From Epiperipatus broadwayi (taxonomy: Eukaryota > Onychophora > Udeonychophora > Euonychophora > Peripatidae): 64,000 nucleotides of DNA. The position numbers and the translations under genes are program-made. The notes under the pieces were generated by a model. That model was not told the DNA's origin and searched no databases. It saw only the letters and a list, made by a program, of their open reading frames with translations. Below, in pieces: positions 34,901 to 47,268 of the stretch; within the stretch, counting starts at the first letter, position 1, and every line of letters begins with the position of its first letter. The stretch lies in contig JAQFVV010000022.1 of assembly GCA_028023455.1 (NCBI GenBank), forward strand, positions 10,189,100 to 10,253,099, written 5' to 3'.

Positions 34901-37219
34901 AATTACTATTAATGTTAAAAATAGATTATCTTGGATTAATAATCACATTAAATGTAATTTCATATGTTTATGTTATTCCAGAATGGATAATATTTTAACA
35001 GTGAAATGAACTATTCCATACATTAGATGGATTATTTGATATACTTTTTACTTTCTACTTTATTAATTAAGTCATATTATAATGTTTTGCGAATGTAAAT
35101 AAAAATTTTCTTGGATATTTTATTATTTAGGTAAAAGATAATATTTTATTTGATATTATGATTAGTGAAAGATTGAATGGGATTAAATGTAATTTGTGTG
35201 ATCATTGGGTTGTACAAATGTTAGTCGTTGTTTATTTTATACTAAATGGCTGTTACCTAATAAATAATAATGTTTATGACTTTTTTTAATATTTGACCTT
35301 AAAATTAAGTGAGGTTACTCTTATGTAGACATGTAAGTCTGTAAAGAAATGTTTTATATATCGCTCATACTGACTAATATTAATTTTTACTGTTATCTAG
35401 TATATAATAAGCAGCCTAGTGATTTTATTGTACTTTGTGTCAGTGAAGTATCATGTTCTTGAAGTTAAAGTCTGAAATTGAATTCAATAAAGGAATCTTA
35501 AGGCAAAAATAAATAAGCTATCAGTAGTAAATTATGATTTAAATCTGTCAAGTAATGAATTATACTTGCTTATTCTAAAAGAGTGAAAAATATCTGCCTT
35601 ATTTCTAAATGAGGTTTATAAACAATTGATTGATTAATAAAATAAACCATTTAAGAATGTTCTTAAGCCATTTAACTTTTATTATTATAATAATCTTTTT
35701 TTCTCCAATATTAAATTGAGGATATTTTAAATGAAATATTGATACAACCTATTCCTATAAATGTGACTGTTTTTACAACAAAGTATGATAAAACACCAAC
35801 AGATCCCGAGATTCAAATTAGTTTTAGGAAATAGATGTATATTTATTTCAAATGTGTTATATAATTTGTATTATTGTTGTTATTTGTTCTTCTTAGTGAC
35901 TTTTATATTATGCAGTAAAATAATTATTAATTTTAAATATTTATCTTTGTCATCATTGAATAAACATCATCAATTCATTTACATTTACAATATTAAAGGT
36001 CATATTTGAAACACAAATTTACTCTGCTGGATTGAATTCATCATTGTTGTAGTAATGATATCTGAAACGTGAAATATATATATAAATCAAAACATTGTAT
36101 GTTACATTATAGTTCAGATCTGAGAAAGAAAATTATTCATGGATGCTAATCTATATGATATATTTGTTTCTTCTCTAATTATAAGTGATGATTTACAGTT
36201 TAATGTTATCTCCCCTTCAATTCAATTAATGTAAGCCAAAATGGAACACAGTGAATATTTTTTTATATTCTAATATGCACCCACACATAAAAATTATTAG
36301 TTATTTTATTATTTGTCTTATGATAAAGAAAATTCTTTTGTTCTGGTTCATATGTAAGTAAATAAAATTCTGTAGTAGTTCATGTATATTTTAAAGCCAT
36401 GATTTTCAGCAATATATTAACTGTGTTTCAGTTTTAATTATTTTATCTTGTTTATTTTATATCTTGAGAATTTATTAATAATAATAATGCAATTTAACTC
36501 ATAAATGTTAAATCTTTCCTATGTAAAATATGATATCACATATTTAAACAATTTCTTAATTTTTCAATGGCTTCTTGTAACAATTCTTCAATTTATCGTT
36601 GGATATTTTAATTATTTCTCATATTTAACTGTACATATTTTTTTAAGTCTGTTAATGACTTTATAATATTCTGAAATATGATAAATTGTTGTAATTTTTT
36701 TTTTCAGTTACACCTGTTATAATTAGTTAATTAAAAAAAGCAAAAATAGCAGTGAGAAACACAGAGGTCAAATTTACTGAGGATTAATTTCATAAATTAA
36801 ATCTTGTCAACTTATGTAAAATTAAGTAGTAAAAACTGTCGTATATTTTCTATATAATAATTATGCATATATATATATATATATGTTTAATTACTTAGTA
36901 GATTAACATTTGTTCTTTGTGATATACATTTGTTTTTATATATGTTGCAATCATACTTATAATAATACGATATTAAATAAGTATATGTATTAGGAACAAT
37001 AATTAACGGTCAGAACTATAATGAGTTTGTGTGCTGTCTTACTTAAGCCAAACGTTTGGTATTCCATTACCCCCCCTCCCCACTGTTACTAAACAAGTGA
37101 GTGTGCCTATTGGTAAAATAAATGACATCAACATGATACAACATTATGTTGTTCCACCATTTAGTACTCATTCACCTGCTTACAATATCATTCCAAATTA
37201 TTCTATATATACTTGATTA
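31992..37219. other. AT-rich non-coding DNA with SINE-like traces
   Basis: No gene is supported over 5.2 kb. SINE-like traces lie at 32040-32130 (CTTCTTATGAACTTCTGAGTAATAAA, shared with the 27.7-kb SINE) and 32225-32310 (TAGCATAGTGATAGAGAGGA and GAGAGCTAAAG). A tandem repeat at 34761-34990 is listed separately. The 61- to 74-codon frames here show no domain. Confidence 0.5.
34761..34990. repeat. Two ~118-bp tandem units
   Basis: Units begin TATAGGATATAATGAACTAC at 34761 and 34879. They share AGATTATCTTGGATTAATAA, TTAAATGTAATTTCATAT and CCAGAATGGATA, with few differences. Junctions are TA-rich. Confidence 0.88.
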
Positions 37220-37450
37220 ATCAATGGATACCAGGCTGATAGTCTACATTTAAATCTCAGACTAGATTCTGCATTAGATTTAATCTATCAGTCTAGATTC
37301 CACCTTTATTTTTTACCCTATGAAAGCTAATAATATTACTTTTAATCACCTAAAGTTTTGAATCCCAGTTATTTTGCTTGTATAGCTAAGTAAGTCTGAC
37401 CCTAGTCCAGCAACTATATATTTAGTGATCTCTGTTTTATATTAGTTGTA
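37220..37450 (+). repeat. Diverged family Y fragment
   Basis: ATCAATGGATACCAG near the start, then TTTTGAATCCCAGTTATTTTG, TGTATAGCTAAGTAAGTCTG and ACCCTAGTCCAGCAACTATA follow the order of the 3' half of the Y copy at 41.2-41.6 kb. Divergence is high and the ends are unclear. Confidence 0.45.
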
Positions 37451-40400
37451 AGCACCTTTTATTTTTAACTACTGTTTACCAAATAGTAAATCATATGACT
37501 TTCTTTTTTACTTTCATCATCTGCATTAGGAGCATTTATTCACTCCAGTTACTTTTCTCTCAGCAAATTTATTCATAATTTGAGTTATCAGTGGACACTA
37601 GATCAGGGTAGCACATCCAAATTTCTAGACTAGTTTTTGAAGTAGAATAATTAGTGTGAACTATTTATTGCTCCTAATGAATGCTGTATGTAAACAGAAA
37701 ATCATGTGACCCTGTCTTTGGTGAGTACACACATATGCTAAAATATTTTTTTTCCTAGCTAGCTATTATGCATGAATGGTGAAGATGTAGTTTGTGCTAT
37801 AAATTTCCTATTATTATGAATATAGATTGAACCTTAGATACTAAACTAATACATGATTATATGTGACTAAATCTACATATAAACTACAGAAAAGAAAGTT
37901 AACTTTGTGTATGCATTATTGTTAAAATATCATATGTAATCTTATTAATTATGTATATTTTACAACAAAAAGGAAATAATATCATTGTCTCCTTGTAGTT
38001 AATCATTTAAACAAGAATGTTATTCCAAGAACTTGCAGACAATTGTCAATATATTGATGAATTATAGATCTATTAAACAATGTGCTTATCTTAAAAGGAT
38101 ATTGTTTAAATATTATACTGTGTTGGCACCCCAAAATATATAAAATATGATGATCTTATATGAAGTAGGTGATGATGATAGAGGTTAGTTGTCATAGATT
38201 ATTGCACAGAAAACATAGGACATTGGCATTAACTTTCATTTCACAATCCAATTAGATGTATGAATCTCCTATTTTTGTATTTTAATATTCAGATCTATAC
38301 AGAACTTTCAAATTATTCTTATAATTATGAAAAAATTATATGCAAAACCCACAACTATGTAATCATTAAATCAGATGTTAACATTATATAACATTTTAAT
38401 AAAACTGTATTATGAAAGTATACTTATTGCAGTATGTCATTTATAATGTGTATACTGAATTGGTTATATTCCTAAAATGTAGTTACTCATGTGATATGCT
38501 ATACATCCTGTTCATTTCATAATTCAGTTTTTCACTAAATTGGTTTAATGCTGTCAGATCTTTTACAATTCTGTATAAATTTTTCTATTTGTATGTATTT
38601 CATTTCTTTATCATTTAGTATTTTCTAATATTGTGACTATTTTTGATGCATGAAATATCACATTAATTTAATCTAATTTCTGACTGAAAATACTTATGTT
38701 CATATATAGATATCAGTCAAAGATGTAAATATTAAAATATGTGGGGATTAGTATAACAATTGAGCCCAAATTAACCTTATATAGTTTCATTGCCATTAAA
38801 TAAGAGTTGCAAGAAACAAATTTTCATTAGCTATATTTTTTGTTTAATATAATTATTCATGATTATGATTTTTTTTTTCTTATCAATGACTTTTAAACTT
38901 TAAAAAATGTTATGTTTAAAGCTTAACATAAAATTAGAAGTTATTAAAGAAAATTAATTTTTGCTATTCCTACTGTTTAAAAATAATATGTAGTGCTTGA
39001 AGTCCAATTAAGACTTTAATACAATCAAGTAGCACAATTTTGTTTTTCTGATATAACTTTTGATCACAAGATTAAAGATACTTTGGTTTCATATATATAT
39101 ATCATTTTTTATACTATTTGTTATTATAGATAACTTATAACAGAGCAAAAAATATAGTTATTCATCAATCAAAAGTAAAAAATGCATTTAAATTAAACAT
39201 TAAATAAATCATAGCACAAATAAAAATTTAACAAAATTTTATCCAGATTAAGTAAACTGATCATTAAAGGCTATTTACACTAAAATATAAATTTTAATTT
39301 CAACAATCAAAATATAATTCTATTAAATTTTTCAAATGTTTTCTGTTCTGAAATATTAAAATATCATAAATTATTGATTGAGTATACTATAATAATTAAA
39401 AATGCCAGTGACTTTTTGTTTATAAAAATTAAAATTATAAAATGTATTGCCAATTTTATATTAGGATTTTTTAGAATTTTAATAAAATAGGCAATTTTAG
39501 TTATCCCAGAATATGATGGATTTTTATTTGAGGATTCATCATAGTGCGCATCATCAATTTGTGCCCATTATTTTGATTTACAAGTAGTTATTCACTGCAA
39601 CAATTTTTTTTAAATAATTTCAAATTTAAAAAAAAAAAACTGATCTTTTTTTAAAATGGTGGTCATTTTGTAATATTGATGACTTTATAGAATAGTGATT
39701 TCATTAAAGCTATGTCAGTCAAGGCTAATATGATGCATTAATGCTAAAAATATATAGTGCATAGTTTCTTCATTATACAGTATACAATATTAGGTTTTGA
39801 TTACAGAATTAAATACAATTAATGTACTTATTTAATTTTCATTCTGTATTTTTGAAAGATGGTAACATCTACAAAAGCAGAAAAAAAAACTGACAATTTT
39901 ATTCAATACAATATCAAAAACATACTTTAATTATATATAGTAATGAAAAACATTAATAATAAATTTTAAAATATGTGCAAAATATTCACTCAATCAATTT
40001 TGGATTAAAATTAATATATTATTTTGTCTGATAATTGTACTTATATTGAAAAAAAGAGAGAGCAATGATTTTGTAAATTGTGCAATTAATAATCATCTTT
40101 ATATGACCAAAAGTTACTAAACATAATTTAAAAATATTACATAATTACTCCATTTTGAATTAATAATCTCATATTTTATTTTTGATATATTCAAGATAAA
40201 TAATTTATCTTAAATGTAAAAAAATAGTGTCAGCAAAAACAGAAAAAGATTTAATCATTTACATTATTGAAACTACGGTTATTAATTGCACATTATATTT
40301 CATTATCTAATTTTTATTTAATTTTGGTTGCATTTATGTCAAATAAATTTGTGAATTATCGTTTTTTTTAAAAAAAAAAAAAAAAAGAAGAAATAGCAGT

Positions 40401-41010
40401 GATGCAAAAAAAAAAAAAAAAATCGTTGGTTAAATATTACAAAAATAAAAAACTTTGATAATAGAACACAAAGTGCACAAAAAATAAATTTTAAAATGTA
40501 CATTGTATTAATTTTCTTTTCTACTTATTTTAATTTAAACAATCATGATTCAGGAAATATTATTCTTTGGCTAGTAAAAAGGAAAATAGTGGATCAATAA
40601 TAAAGAAATTATAATTTAATATATATAATTACTGAAATATTTAACCTCAGGTTAGTACCTTTTTTTAATATTAATACTATGCTTAAATATTTATTCACAA
40701 ATTAATACTTTTTTCAATTTCAAGCCTTATTTTTTAATATATATGCATATTTTGAATTTAAGATAACAAAGTAATTGTGTTCCTTAAGCTTTCTTATTTC
40801 TTGATGCAAAATTTTTGATTTATAGGGCATTTGAGGGAATCAATTGAACACACTATCTGGGCTAAAGATAATAAAAAATGATCCACTTTAAATTTAAGTT
40901 TACTTTAATTTTGAATGTCCAGTGACTAATAGAAAAATTATGAAAAGCAAATGATGTCTTTTAAACTAAATATAAGAAGGAATTGTTATTATCACTGTTA
41001 TACTTAGTTT
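37451..41010. other. Very AT-rich non-coding DNA, no gene seen
   Basis: This is 3.6 kb with long A and T runs (40364-40425 is almost all A) and no open frame of note. No element structure was recognised. It is among the most AT-rich parts of the window. Confidence 0.55.
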
Positions 41011-41130
41011 TTAAATCATCTAACTTTTATAATTGTTTAATCCACATATTTGTTTGTGCTATTAAATATTATTAATCATCTAACTTTTATACCTATTTAA
41101 TCCACATATTTGTTTGTGTTGTTAAATAAT
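41011..41130. repeat. Two 60-bp tandem units
   Basis: AATCATCTAACTTTTATA and TTTAATCCACATATTTGTTT recur exactly 60 bp apart, with few mismatches between units. It is a recent simple duplication. Confidence 0.9.
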
Positions 41131-41219
41131 ATATTTTTAGGTTACCTTAGAAAATTAATATTCTTAAATTGCCTTTTTTGTATTATGTATCAGTATATAA
41201 AAATTCAATCTTTATATCT

Positions 41220-41623
41220 CATCACATGATCGCCATTTCCTATGCTTACATAATCTGTTATTAAAACAGGCAAACTCACTATATATATTTTGCCACACCC
41301 AGCAAGCTAGAGCAATCAATGGATGCCAGAAGGCTGTGCATAAAATTCCCATCTAGTGCCTACTCATCCAACATCCCCAGACTAGTTTCTGGCTTATGGC
41401 CTTCGTCAGTGAGGAGCCTTGGATCTGAGAGCACTGCACCTAGATCTTAGGATCTAATGCAACCCTCCAGCAATCACCTTTTATCTCCATTTAACTACAA
41501 AACTATGAGTCTTAAACTGAAAACACCTTAATGTTTTCAATCCAAGCCCATTAGCTTATATAGTCATATGGGTCTGAACCCAGTTCAGTACCCATACATT
41601 TTGGTGTCTTTGGTCATGTGATG
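41220..41623 (+). mobile_element. Family Y MITE, most complete copy (404 bp)
   Basis: It begins CATCACATGATCGCC and ends GGTCATGTGATG, inverted ends of about 12 bp. The body carries CAAACTCACTATATATAT, AGCAATCAATGGATGCCAGA, GTGCCTACTCATCCAACATC, CCTTCGTCAGTGAGGAGCCT and CACTGCACCTAGATCTTAGG, in an order repeated at 62.6 and 63.0 kb. No coding frame is present, so it would be mobilised by a transposase encoded elsewhere. The superfamily is unknown. Confidence 0.7.
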
Positions 41624-41648
41624 TTTATTGGCTTATAATCTGTTATTA

Positions 41649-41784
41649 ACAATAGCAAACTCTCCATACAGTAATGCCACATGTGCAAACCCTAGATAGG
41701 GATTTTATGCACAAACCTTCTTGCATCCATTAAATACTAGGGCTTGCATTGGGTAGCACTACTGTATAGAGAGTTTGCTATTGT
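41649..41784. repeat. Short family Y derivative with 32-bp inverted arms
   Basis: Left arm ACAATAGCAAACTCTCCATA at 41649 and right arm ending GAGAGTTTGCTATTGT at 41784 are inverted copies. Between them lies CCCTAGATAGGGATTTTATG, the Y body in reverse orientation. It sits about 25 bp from the larger Y copy. Confidence 0.75.
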
Positions 41785-42888
41785 CTTTCTATCTCATATA
41801 TATATATATATATTCATTAAACAAATACTTTAACTTCTTTATGTGAGTTTGCCTCCATCCATTATATTATATTTTCTAGAACCAATTATACATGACTAAT
41901 GAAAATTTCCTGTATCTATTTATAGTCAATATTGGCAAGCTTTTTTTTTAAAAAAAAAAGAACAAAAACATAAGTTATCTGACAAAAATTCCAAACTACT
42001 TTCATATTTGAATCTCAGGTTATGAGTTTAGCAGGTGATACTATAATTACTACATTGTCAAGCTTTAAAACTATCATATGGTTGTGCAAGTCACGGAAGA
42101 TCATATAATATTTGAGTACTTCAAATATAAAACAGGCAAAACTCACTATAAATATGAGCCCAACAATTCTGTTCAATTAATCACTCACATTTTTTCAGCC
42201 ACTCTATTGCTGTACCAAACTGCTCTGATCATTCATCAGGCACTCTCTTTATTTATTTTCTGATGGTAATATTTTTTAAAATTTTGTTAGAAATCTTGAT
42301 AATACAATTAATTACAAAATAAAATAAGGTATAAATGAAAGAGCTGTAGCTTTTAAAATCTGAATCAGTATGTTGAAGTGCTTCTACTGAACTTTGTATA
42401 AAATATAATTTTAGATATTATGTAGCCAACATTTGAATTGCAAGCTATGGCAAGGCTGTATTCAAAAGACTAGTTTTAGAACTCCATTCATCGGCTATAT
42501 CAAACTCTGTATTATATACATATAACAACCACTGAATTTTTATTTATAATTCAAAAGTTTGTTATTATATGTAATGTATCCATATCTTACTTCATACAGC
42601 ATTCAGTAGAGTGCTGCTTCATTGCTCTGATTTATACTATATATATCAACTATGCACAAATATGTGGCTCCCAAAGCTACTCCGTGCTGCTCCAGAGACT
42701 TGTTTTCAATGTCCTTTTTCCAAAACTTTTATATTAATAATCTATAATAGTATAGTGTGCATCAATATTAGAAAATATTTTATTTTGGAATTGCTTTAAA
42801 GATAAATAAAAAAAATTAGATATTTTTAAGTTTTAAACTGATTATCCTATTCAAGTATTGGGCTCTAGAACCGAAATACTTAGATTAC
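41785..42888. other. AT-rich non-coding DNA, no gene seen
   Basis: It holds a TA run at 41796-41812, an A-rich block near 41942 and two short open frames without recognisable content. Nothing else is supported. Confidence 0.5.
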
Positions 42889-42889
42889 T

Positions 42890-43205
42890 TACTTAAAATT
42901 AATCTGCATGCCATGCCGGTCAACTGGTTCCTCAGATATAAAAGATCTATCACCAAAGTCCAATCAATTTGCCACAGCTGTGGCAGGGATGAGGAAACAT
43001 TTGACCACATAATTAAAACAAACGTGCATGGGTCTAGGTAATATTAAAACAATAATATTTAACAATTCAAAGATAGACTACTACAAAATACTTAATATAA
43101 AAGAATGCATTCATGGAAGAGATATTCCTTTAATCAGGCTGGCAATTTTCATCACCTATGCCATTTGGACTGTAAGGTGCAAGGCACAATCCCAAGTCAG
43201 ATGAA
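42890..43205 (+). pseudogene. LINE ORF2 C-terminal remnant with zinc-finger-like motif
   Basis: Translation gives INLHAMPVNWFLRYKRSITK, then SICHSCGRDEETFDHIIKT (C-x2-C-x9-H, with the last expected Cys absent), a stop, and further on GRDIPLIRLAIFITYAIWTV ending at a TGA. A CxxC...H...C module after the reverse transcriptase is typical of several LINE ORF2 proteins (zf-RVT-like). The region is in pieces with stops and has no RT core. The exact clade is not clear. Confidence 0.5.
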
Positions 43206-44973
43206 AACTCATTATTTATTCAGAGCGTAGAGAAAATTAAACAAAGAGACAAAACTCTTGCAACAACATTCATTTTTCAAGAGACATGGAAACTATATCA
43301 GACTCTCCAATAAAGTTAACAAAGAACTTAACCACTAAATACCTAACGCTGTTTGAACTCAATAATGTTAGTCCCATAACTCATCTAATATTGTAATTTT
43401 TCATTATCCATATTTGTAATGTATCACCCATATTTATACTCATTTCATAAATAGTGTAACATAGGTATTAATTAGTTTAATAAATGTCTCAAGAGAGAAA
43501 TAGACCATTCGAAAGAGTTATTAATGTTGATTTTATAATTGTATTTAGTTAGCAAAAAGCTATCAACATTTGATGGCCTGAAGCTCTTAAATAAACAAGA
43601 ATGTATAAAAAATAGCTATTTACATATTAGTGTGTGATAAGATTTCACCCATATATTAATCCAGCAATAATTTTCTAATCTTGCAGCTTCTGATTCAAAC
43701 TTAATTGATCAATTAAAGATTTATTTGGAAAAATTATGATCTGTAATTTTATTTACTAGAAATGATACAAACATGTAATTTATATTTTGTATGAGAAATT
43801 ATCTTCCACCATCTTAAACTTATAAAGATTTTTTATTTTGAAAAATGGACCACTTTCGACTTTATTTAATGGAAATGAAACAAACACGTATTTAGGTTTT
43901 TTACTAGAATTGATCTTTTAACAAATAAACTTTTAACTATGTACATTTATTACAAGTGGTAATCAAACAAATATATATATATTTATCTGTGAAATTCTTT
44001 ATACATTTACAAAAATATTGTTTCTTACCTGGAATAACATTCCATTATGAATGGCTACTCTCTTTCAACAATCCTGAATGAAACAATGACAATGTTTGTA
44101 TGTTCTATGAAAATAAAGTGTGATCTCATGACAATTTGTGCGGACTTTTGTGAGGGCAGGATGCCATAGTTTTTAAAAATAGCAGACTGCATCATCCTCA
44201 GTATCTGGCAGTTCCCAAATTTTAAACATTTAATTTTGGAAAAAAAATACTATACACATTTACTTTGGTAAGAATTAAAGATGGGCAGTAAATCGTGTGA
44301 ACATATTCATTTCACCAGATCACTGGTTACTCATGCCAGCATTCTTTCATGACATCACAGCATAGTTTAAATCGTAAATTTAACAGAAAAACTAACATTT
44401 GTTGTTAGCCGAGAGAGCAGTGCCTTACAAGCAAGCAGTTGCTTGCAGACAGTTCCTGGCTGATGCTATGACATATAGAGAAAAAAAAACATTTGACTAC
44501 CAACTTTCTGCTAATCGTAATACACCTTTACCCCCTCTAGCGATGGCAATTGGTTCTCCAAAACTCATTGTTAAGCAAGAATATCATATACAGAGTGGTA
44601 TTTATAATGGGGGTCTATGGGAAAAAAATTTCTCGGTTCCTAAAGGTAAAAAATTACACTAACTTAGGAATAAAGTATATATTTAAAAAATTATTCATTA
44701 ACACTTATTTTAAATGCAATCTGTTTTACTTTTAAACTTTTTTCTAATTCAACATTCCCGTTGTTTTAAAATGTTGTTTTTCTTTTGATTTGGAACCACT
44801 TGGGTATAAACAACAATTTTAACCGAAGTTACAAAATCAATAACTACTTTTACATAATTACCAGGTGTTCTAAAAATAATATACAGTAATTAAGTGTTTT
44901 CCTGAAAGTTTGTGATGATGGAATTTTAGTTGTACTGTACCCTATTTATATATTGGACTATTTCATCATCTAA
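43206..44973. other. Non-coding DNA, one unassigned 87-codon frame
   Basis: Mostly AT-rich. The open frame at 44399-44662 (plus) includes YKQAVACRQFLADAMTYR and ends VPKGKKLH. It has no known domain and no conserved motif, and I think it is either chance or part of an unrecognised repeat. A GC-richer patch at 44400-44640 makes a repeat more likely. Confidence 0.45.
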
Positions 44974-45082
44974 TATAAGTGTTGAATGTTTTTAGAAAAA
45001 TTAAACTTTATTTGAATAATCCAAGTACTGTACATTATATTTAAATAAAGTTTAATTTTTCTAAAGACATTCAACACTTATA
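44974..45082. repeat. Hairpin with ~42-bp arms
   Basis: Arms 44974-45016 and 45041-45082 (TATAAGTGTTGAATG... against ...CATTCAACACTTATA) are reverse complements with about two differences and enclose a 24-nt loop holding CCAAGTACTGTACATT. It is probably a small palindromic MITE. Confidence 0.9.
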
Positions 45083-45382
45083 TGTATAGTATTATAGATT
45101 CATTAATTATATATATTTAAGTTTATGCGTTCTAAATTAAAAAAAAAAAAATTTCCCCGATCGTTATAGTGAATAATCGATTGTAAATCGAAGTAGTGGG
45201 TACAAATTGATGATGATCGCTATTGTGAAATATCGCTAAATAGCCAATCCCTAAGTGAGGTTTAGGTGTATTATCTAATATTCACATACAAAATTAATTC
45301 ATTTTTCCTTTTTAGAAGATCATAAATGTGTTTAATTCAGTTTTTAAATGTACATTTGTTTGTGCTGGCGACTTTCATCACC

Positions 45383-45416
45383 ACCGGCCTATTCCTGAAA
45401 AACTTGCCCACCCCTG
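45383..45416 (-). repeat. hAT-like terminal sequence
   Basis: On the minus strand the sequence begins CAGGGGTGGGCAAGTTTTTC and continues AGGAATAGGCCGG. CAGGGGTGGGCAA is the kind of terminus seen in hAT transposons and their MITEs. No matching partner end was found within about 1.5 kb, so this may be a solitary or decayed end. Confidence 0.4.
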
Positions 45417-47026
45417 ATATATACTGTAATTTGCTTTTGTTTTTAAATATATATAAAAAAATTCTGCATAGTAATTGTCATTTATTTAGTTTCATTATTT
45501 AAAAATATGCAAATTTTGGTAGCAAATTGACATATATTTTAAATATGCATAGCTTTTATAGAAAAAGAATGTGGAAATGTAGTCAAATTAAAATATTGTA
45601 TACATGTCATTTACATGATTATAAACGAAAAGGACTAAATGATTTTTTTTTTTTTTTGATTTGGTTTTTAAATGTGATTACAATTTTAGCTAAAAGTCTA
45701 ATTTAAATTTTCTCTCACTAAAAAAAAAAAAACCTGTAAGGAATTAATACTATACTTTTATTCTCAAAATAGCAATCTTTATTATGCCTTTGATTTTGAT
45801 GAAAGTAATTAATATAATGACCAAGGGAAAAATATTTTATTCAAAGACGCAATTAAAACTTTTAGAAATCAAAAAAGAAAGAAAAATAAATGCAAAAAAT
45901 GAATTTCCTCTTTAAAATCTTTGGATTTTTTAATGCCTCATTGGTCATAAAATGTTGGTGAGGGAGGTGAGAGTTGTGAATTAAAATCTTTGATTCCACT
46001 ATATTGTTTTTTATTCTTTGAACAGTAATAAGAGAAATGCAGAATAAAAATTGTTTAAATTAAAGATGAAAGAATTAACTTTTAAACTTAAAGCTGCAAT
46101 AAAAACAAGACATCGATTTTATAGTTTCATCTGTAATACATATAGGCATATATAGTGATTAACTATTGATAGCATATCCCGAGTTATTCTGATACTTGTG
46201 AGTTTGCAAGTAAACCAAAATGGCACCTGTATTTTTGATAAATGTACAGTTTCGAGGGCCTATAATCTACTGAAGATGTGTCGATTGTTAAATTAAAACA
46301 AAATTAATAAACTGATTGTTAAATTTTTTAAAAAATGAATAAATTCTGGTAAGTTTCATTAAGAAGCTTGTTTCAATTTTTTTTATTTATATTACATCAT
46401 GGAAAGGATGACACTTTCTTAACGTGGTCGTGCTTTGGTTCAATTTAGCATGTTTCTTTTTGTCAGCAGTTTTTTTTTTTTGGTAAATTGTCATAATGAT
46501 AAAAATTTGGAACCTTCCTGTCTCAGAACATGATGCAGTGGACTATTTTCAAAGGTACAGAATTCTTCCCTTCCAAAAAGTGTACATTAATGGGCACAAT
46601 ATGATTGCATTGTGTTGACATGAAAATAAGTGTAAATATTCTATTTATATATATTTTTTCATTTTTTTGTTTATAAGTTAATTCAATAAGTAAATAAACT
46701 GTAAATATTGAAATTAATTTTCCCACAATGATTTATTTTTTTAATATGACGCTTTTCTAGCAGACATTGTTTTTGTACATATTTTTTAGGGCCCCCTGAA
46801 ACTGTAGATTTACTAAAAATACAGAAAAACCATATTGGTTTACTTGAAAACTCACAATTACCATTTTTCTAAAGTATGCACACCTCTTTTTTCCTAAAAA
46901 CTAAACTTTCTACTATAAATATAAAAACATAAAAGGCCGTACAAGTAAAAATTTATTTCAAAGTGAAATCTGTTCAAAAGTGGAACATTATGGGATTTAG
47001 TTTAGGAATAGTGATATATATAATCA
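45417..47026. other. AT-rich non-coding DNA, no gene seen
   Basis: Poly-A/T tracts are frequent and no structured element was recognised. A 67-codon minus-strand frame at 46523-46726 has no identifiable feature. Confidence 0.5.
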
Positions 47027-47268
47027 CTACTATGGGTACTTACAGATAATCCTAGACACCAGTGTTGATTATGGATATGTGACCTTAATGAATAAAAGAT
47101 TAACACTAATCCTAACACAACCCTAACATTAATCCTAACCTTAATTTATAATACATTTATTGCTATTTTTTAAAGTTAGCAAGAATTTATAATCGATTTA
47201 TTGAATATTTGTTTAAATATCCTTAATCAATCTTGGTGTCTGGAATTATCTGTAAGTATCCTACTATG
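47027..47268. mobile_element. hAT-like MITE (226 bp) with perfect 8-bp target duplication
   Basis: CTACTATG flanks both sides (47027-47034 and 47261-47268). The element 47035-47260 starts GGTACTTACAGATAAT and its other end, reversed, starts GATACTTACAGATAAT. The inverted repeats continue for about 40 bp (AGACACCA, TTGATTA). An 8-bp duplication is characteristic of hAT elements. The interior contains CCTAAC-type units (CTAATCCTAACACAACCCTA and AATCCTAACC), which resemble telomere repeats. There is no ORF. Confidence 0.88.

Noticed and set aside
44399-44662. 87-codon frame in a GC-richer patch
   Set aside because: No recognisable domain, splice context or homologue from memory; it may be part of an unknown repeat.
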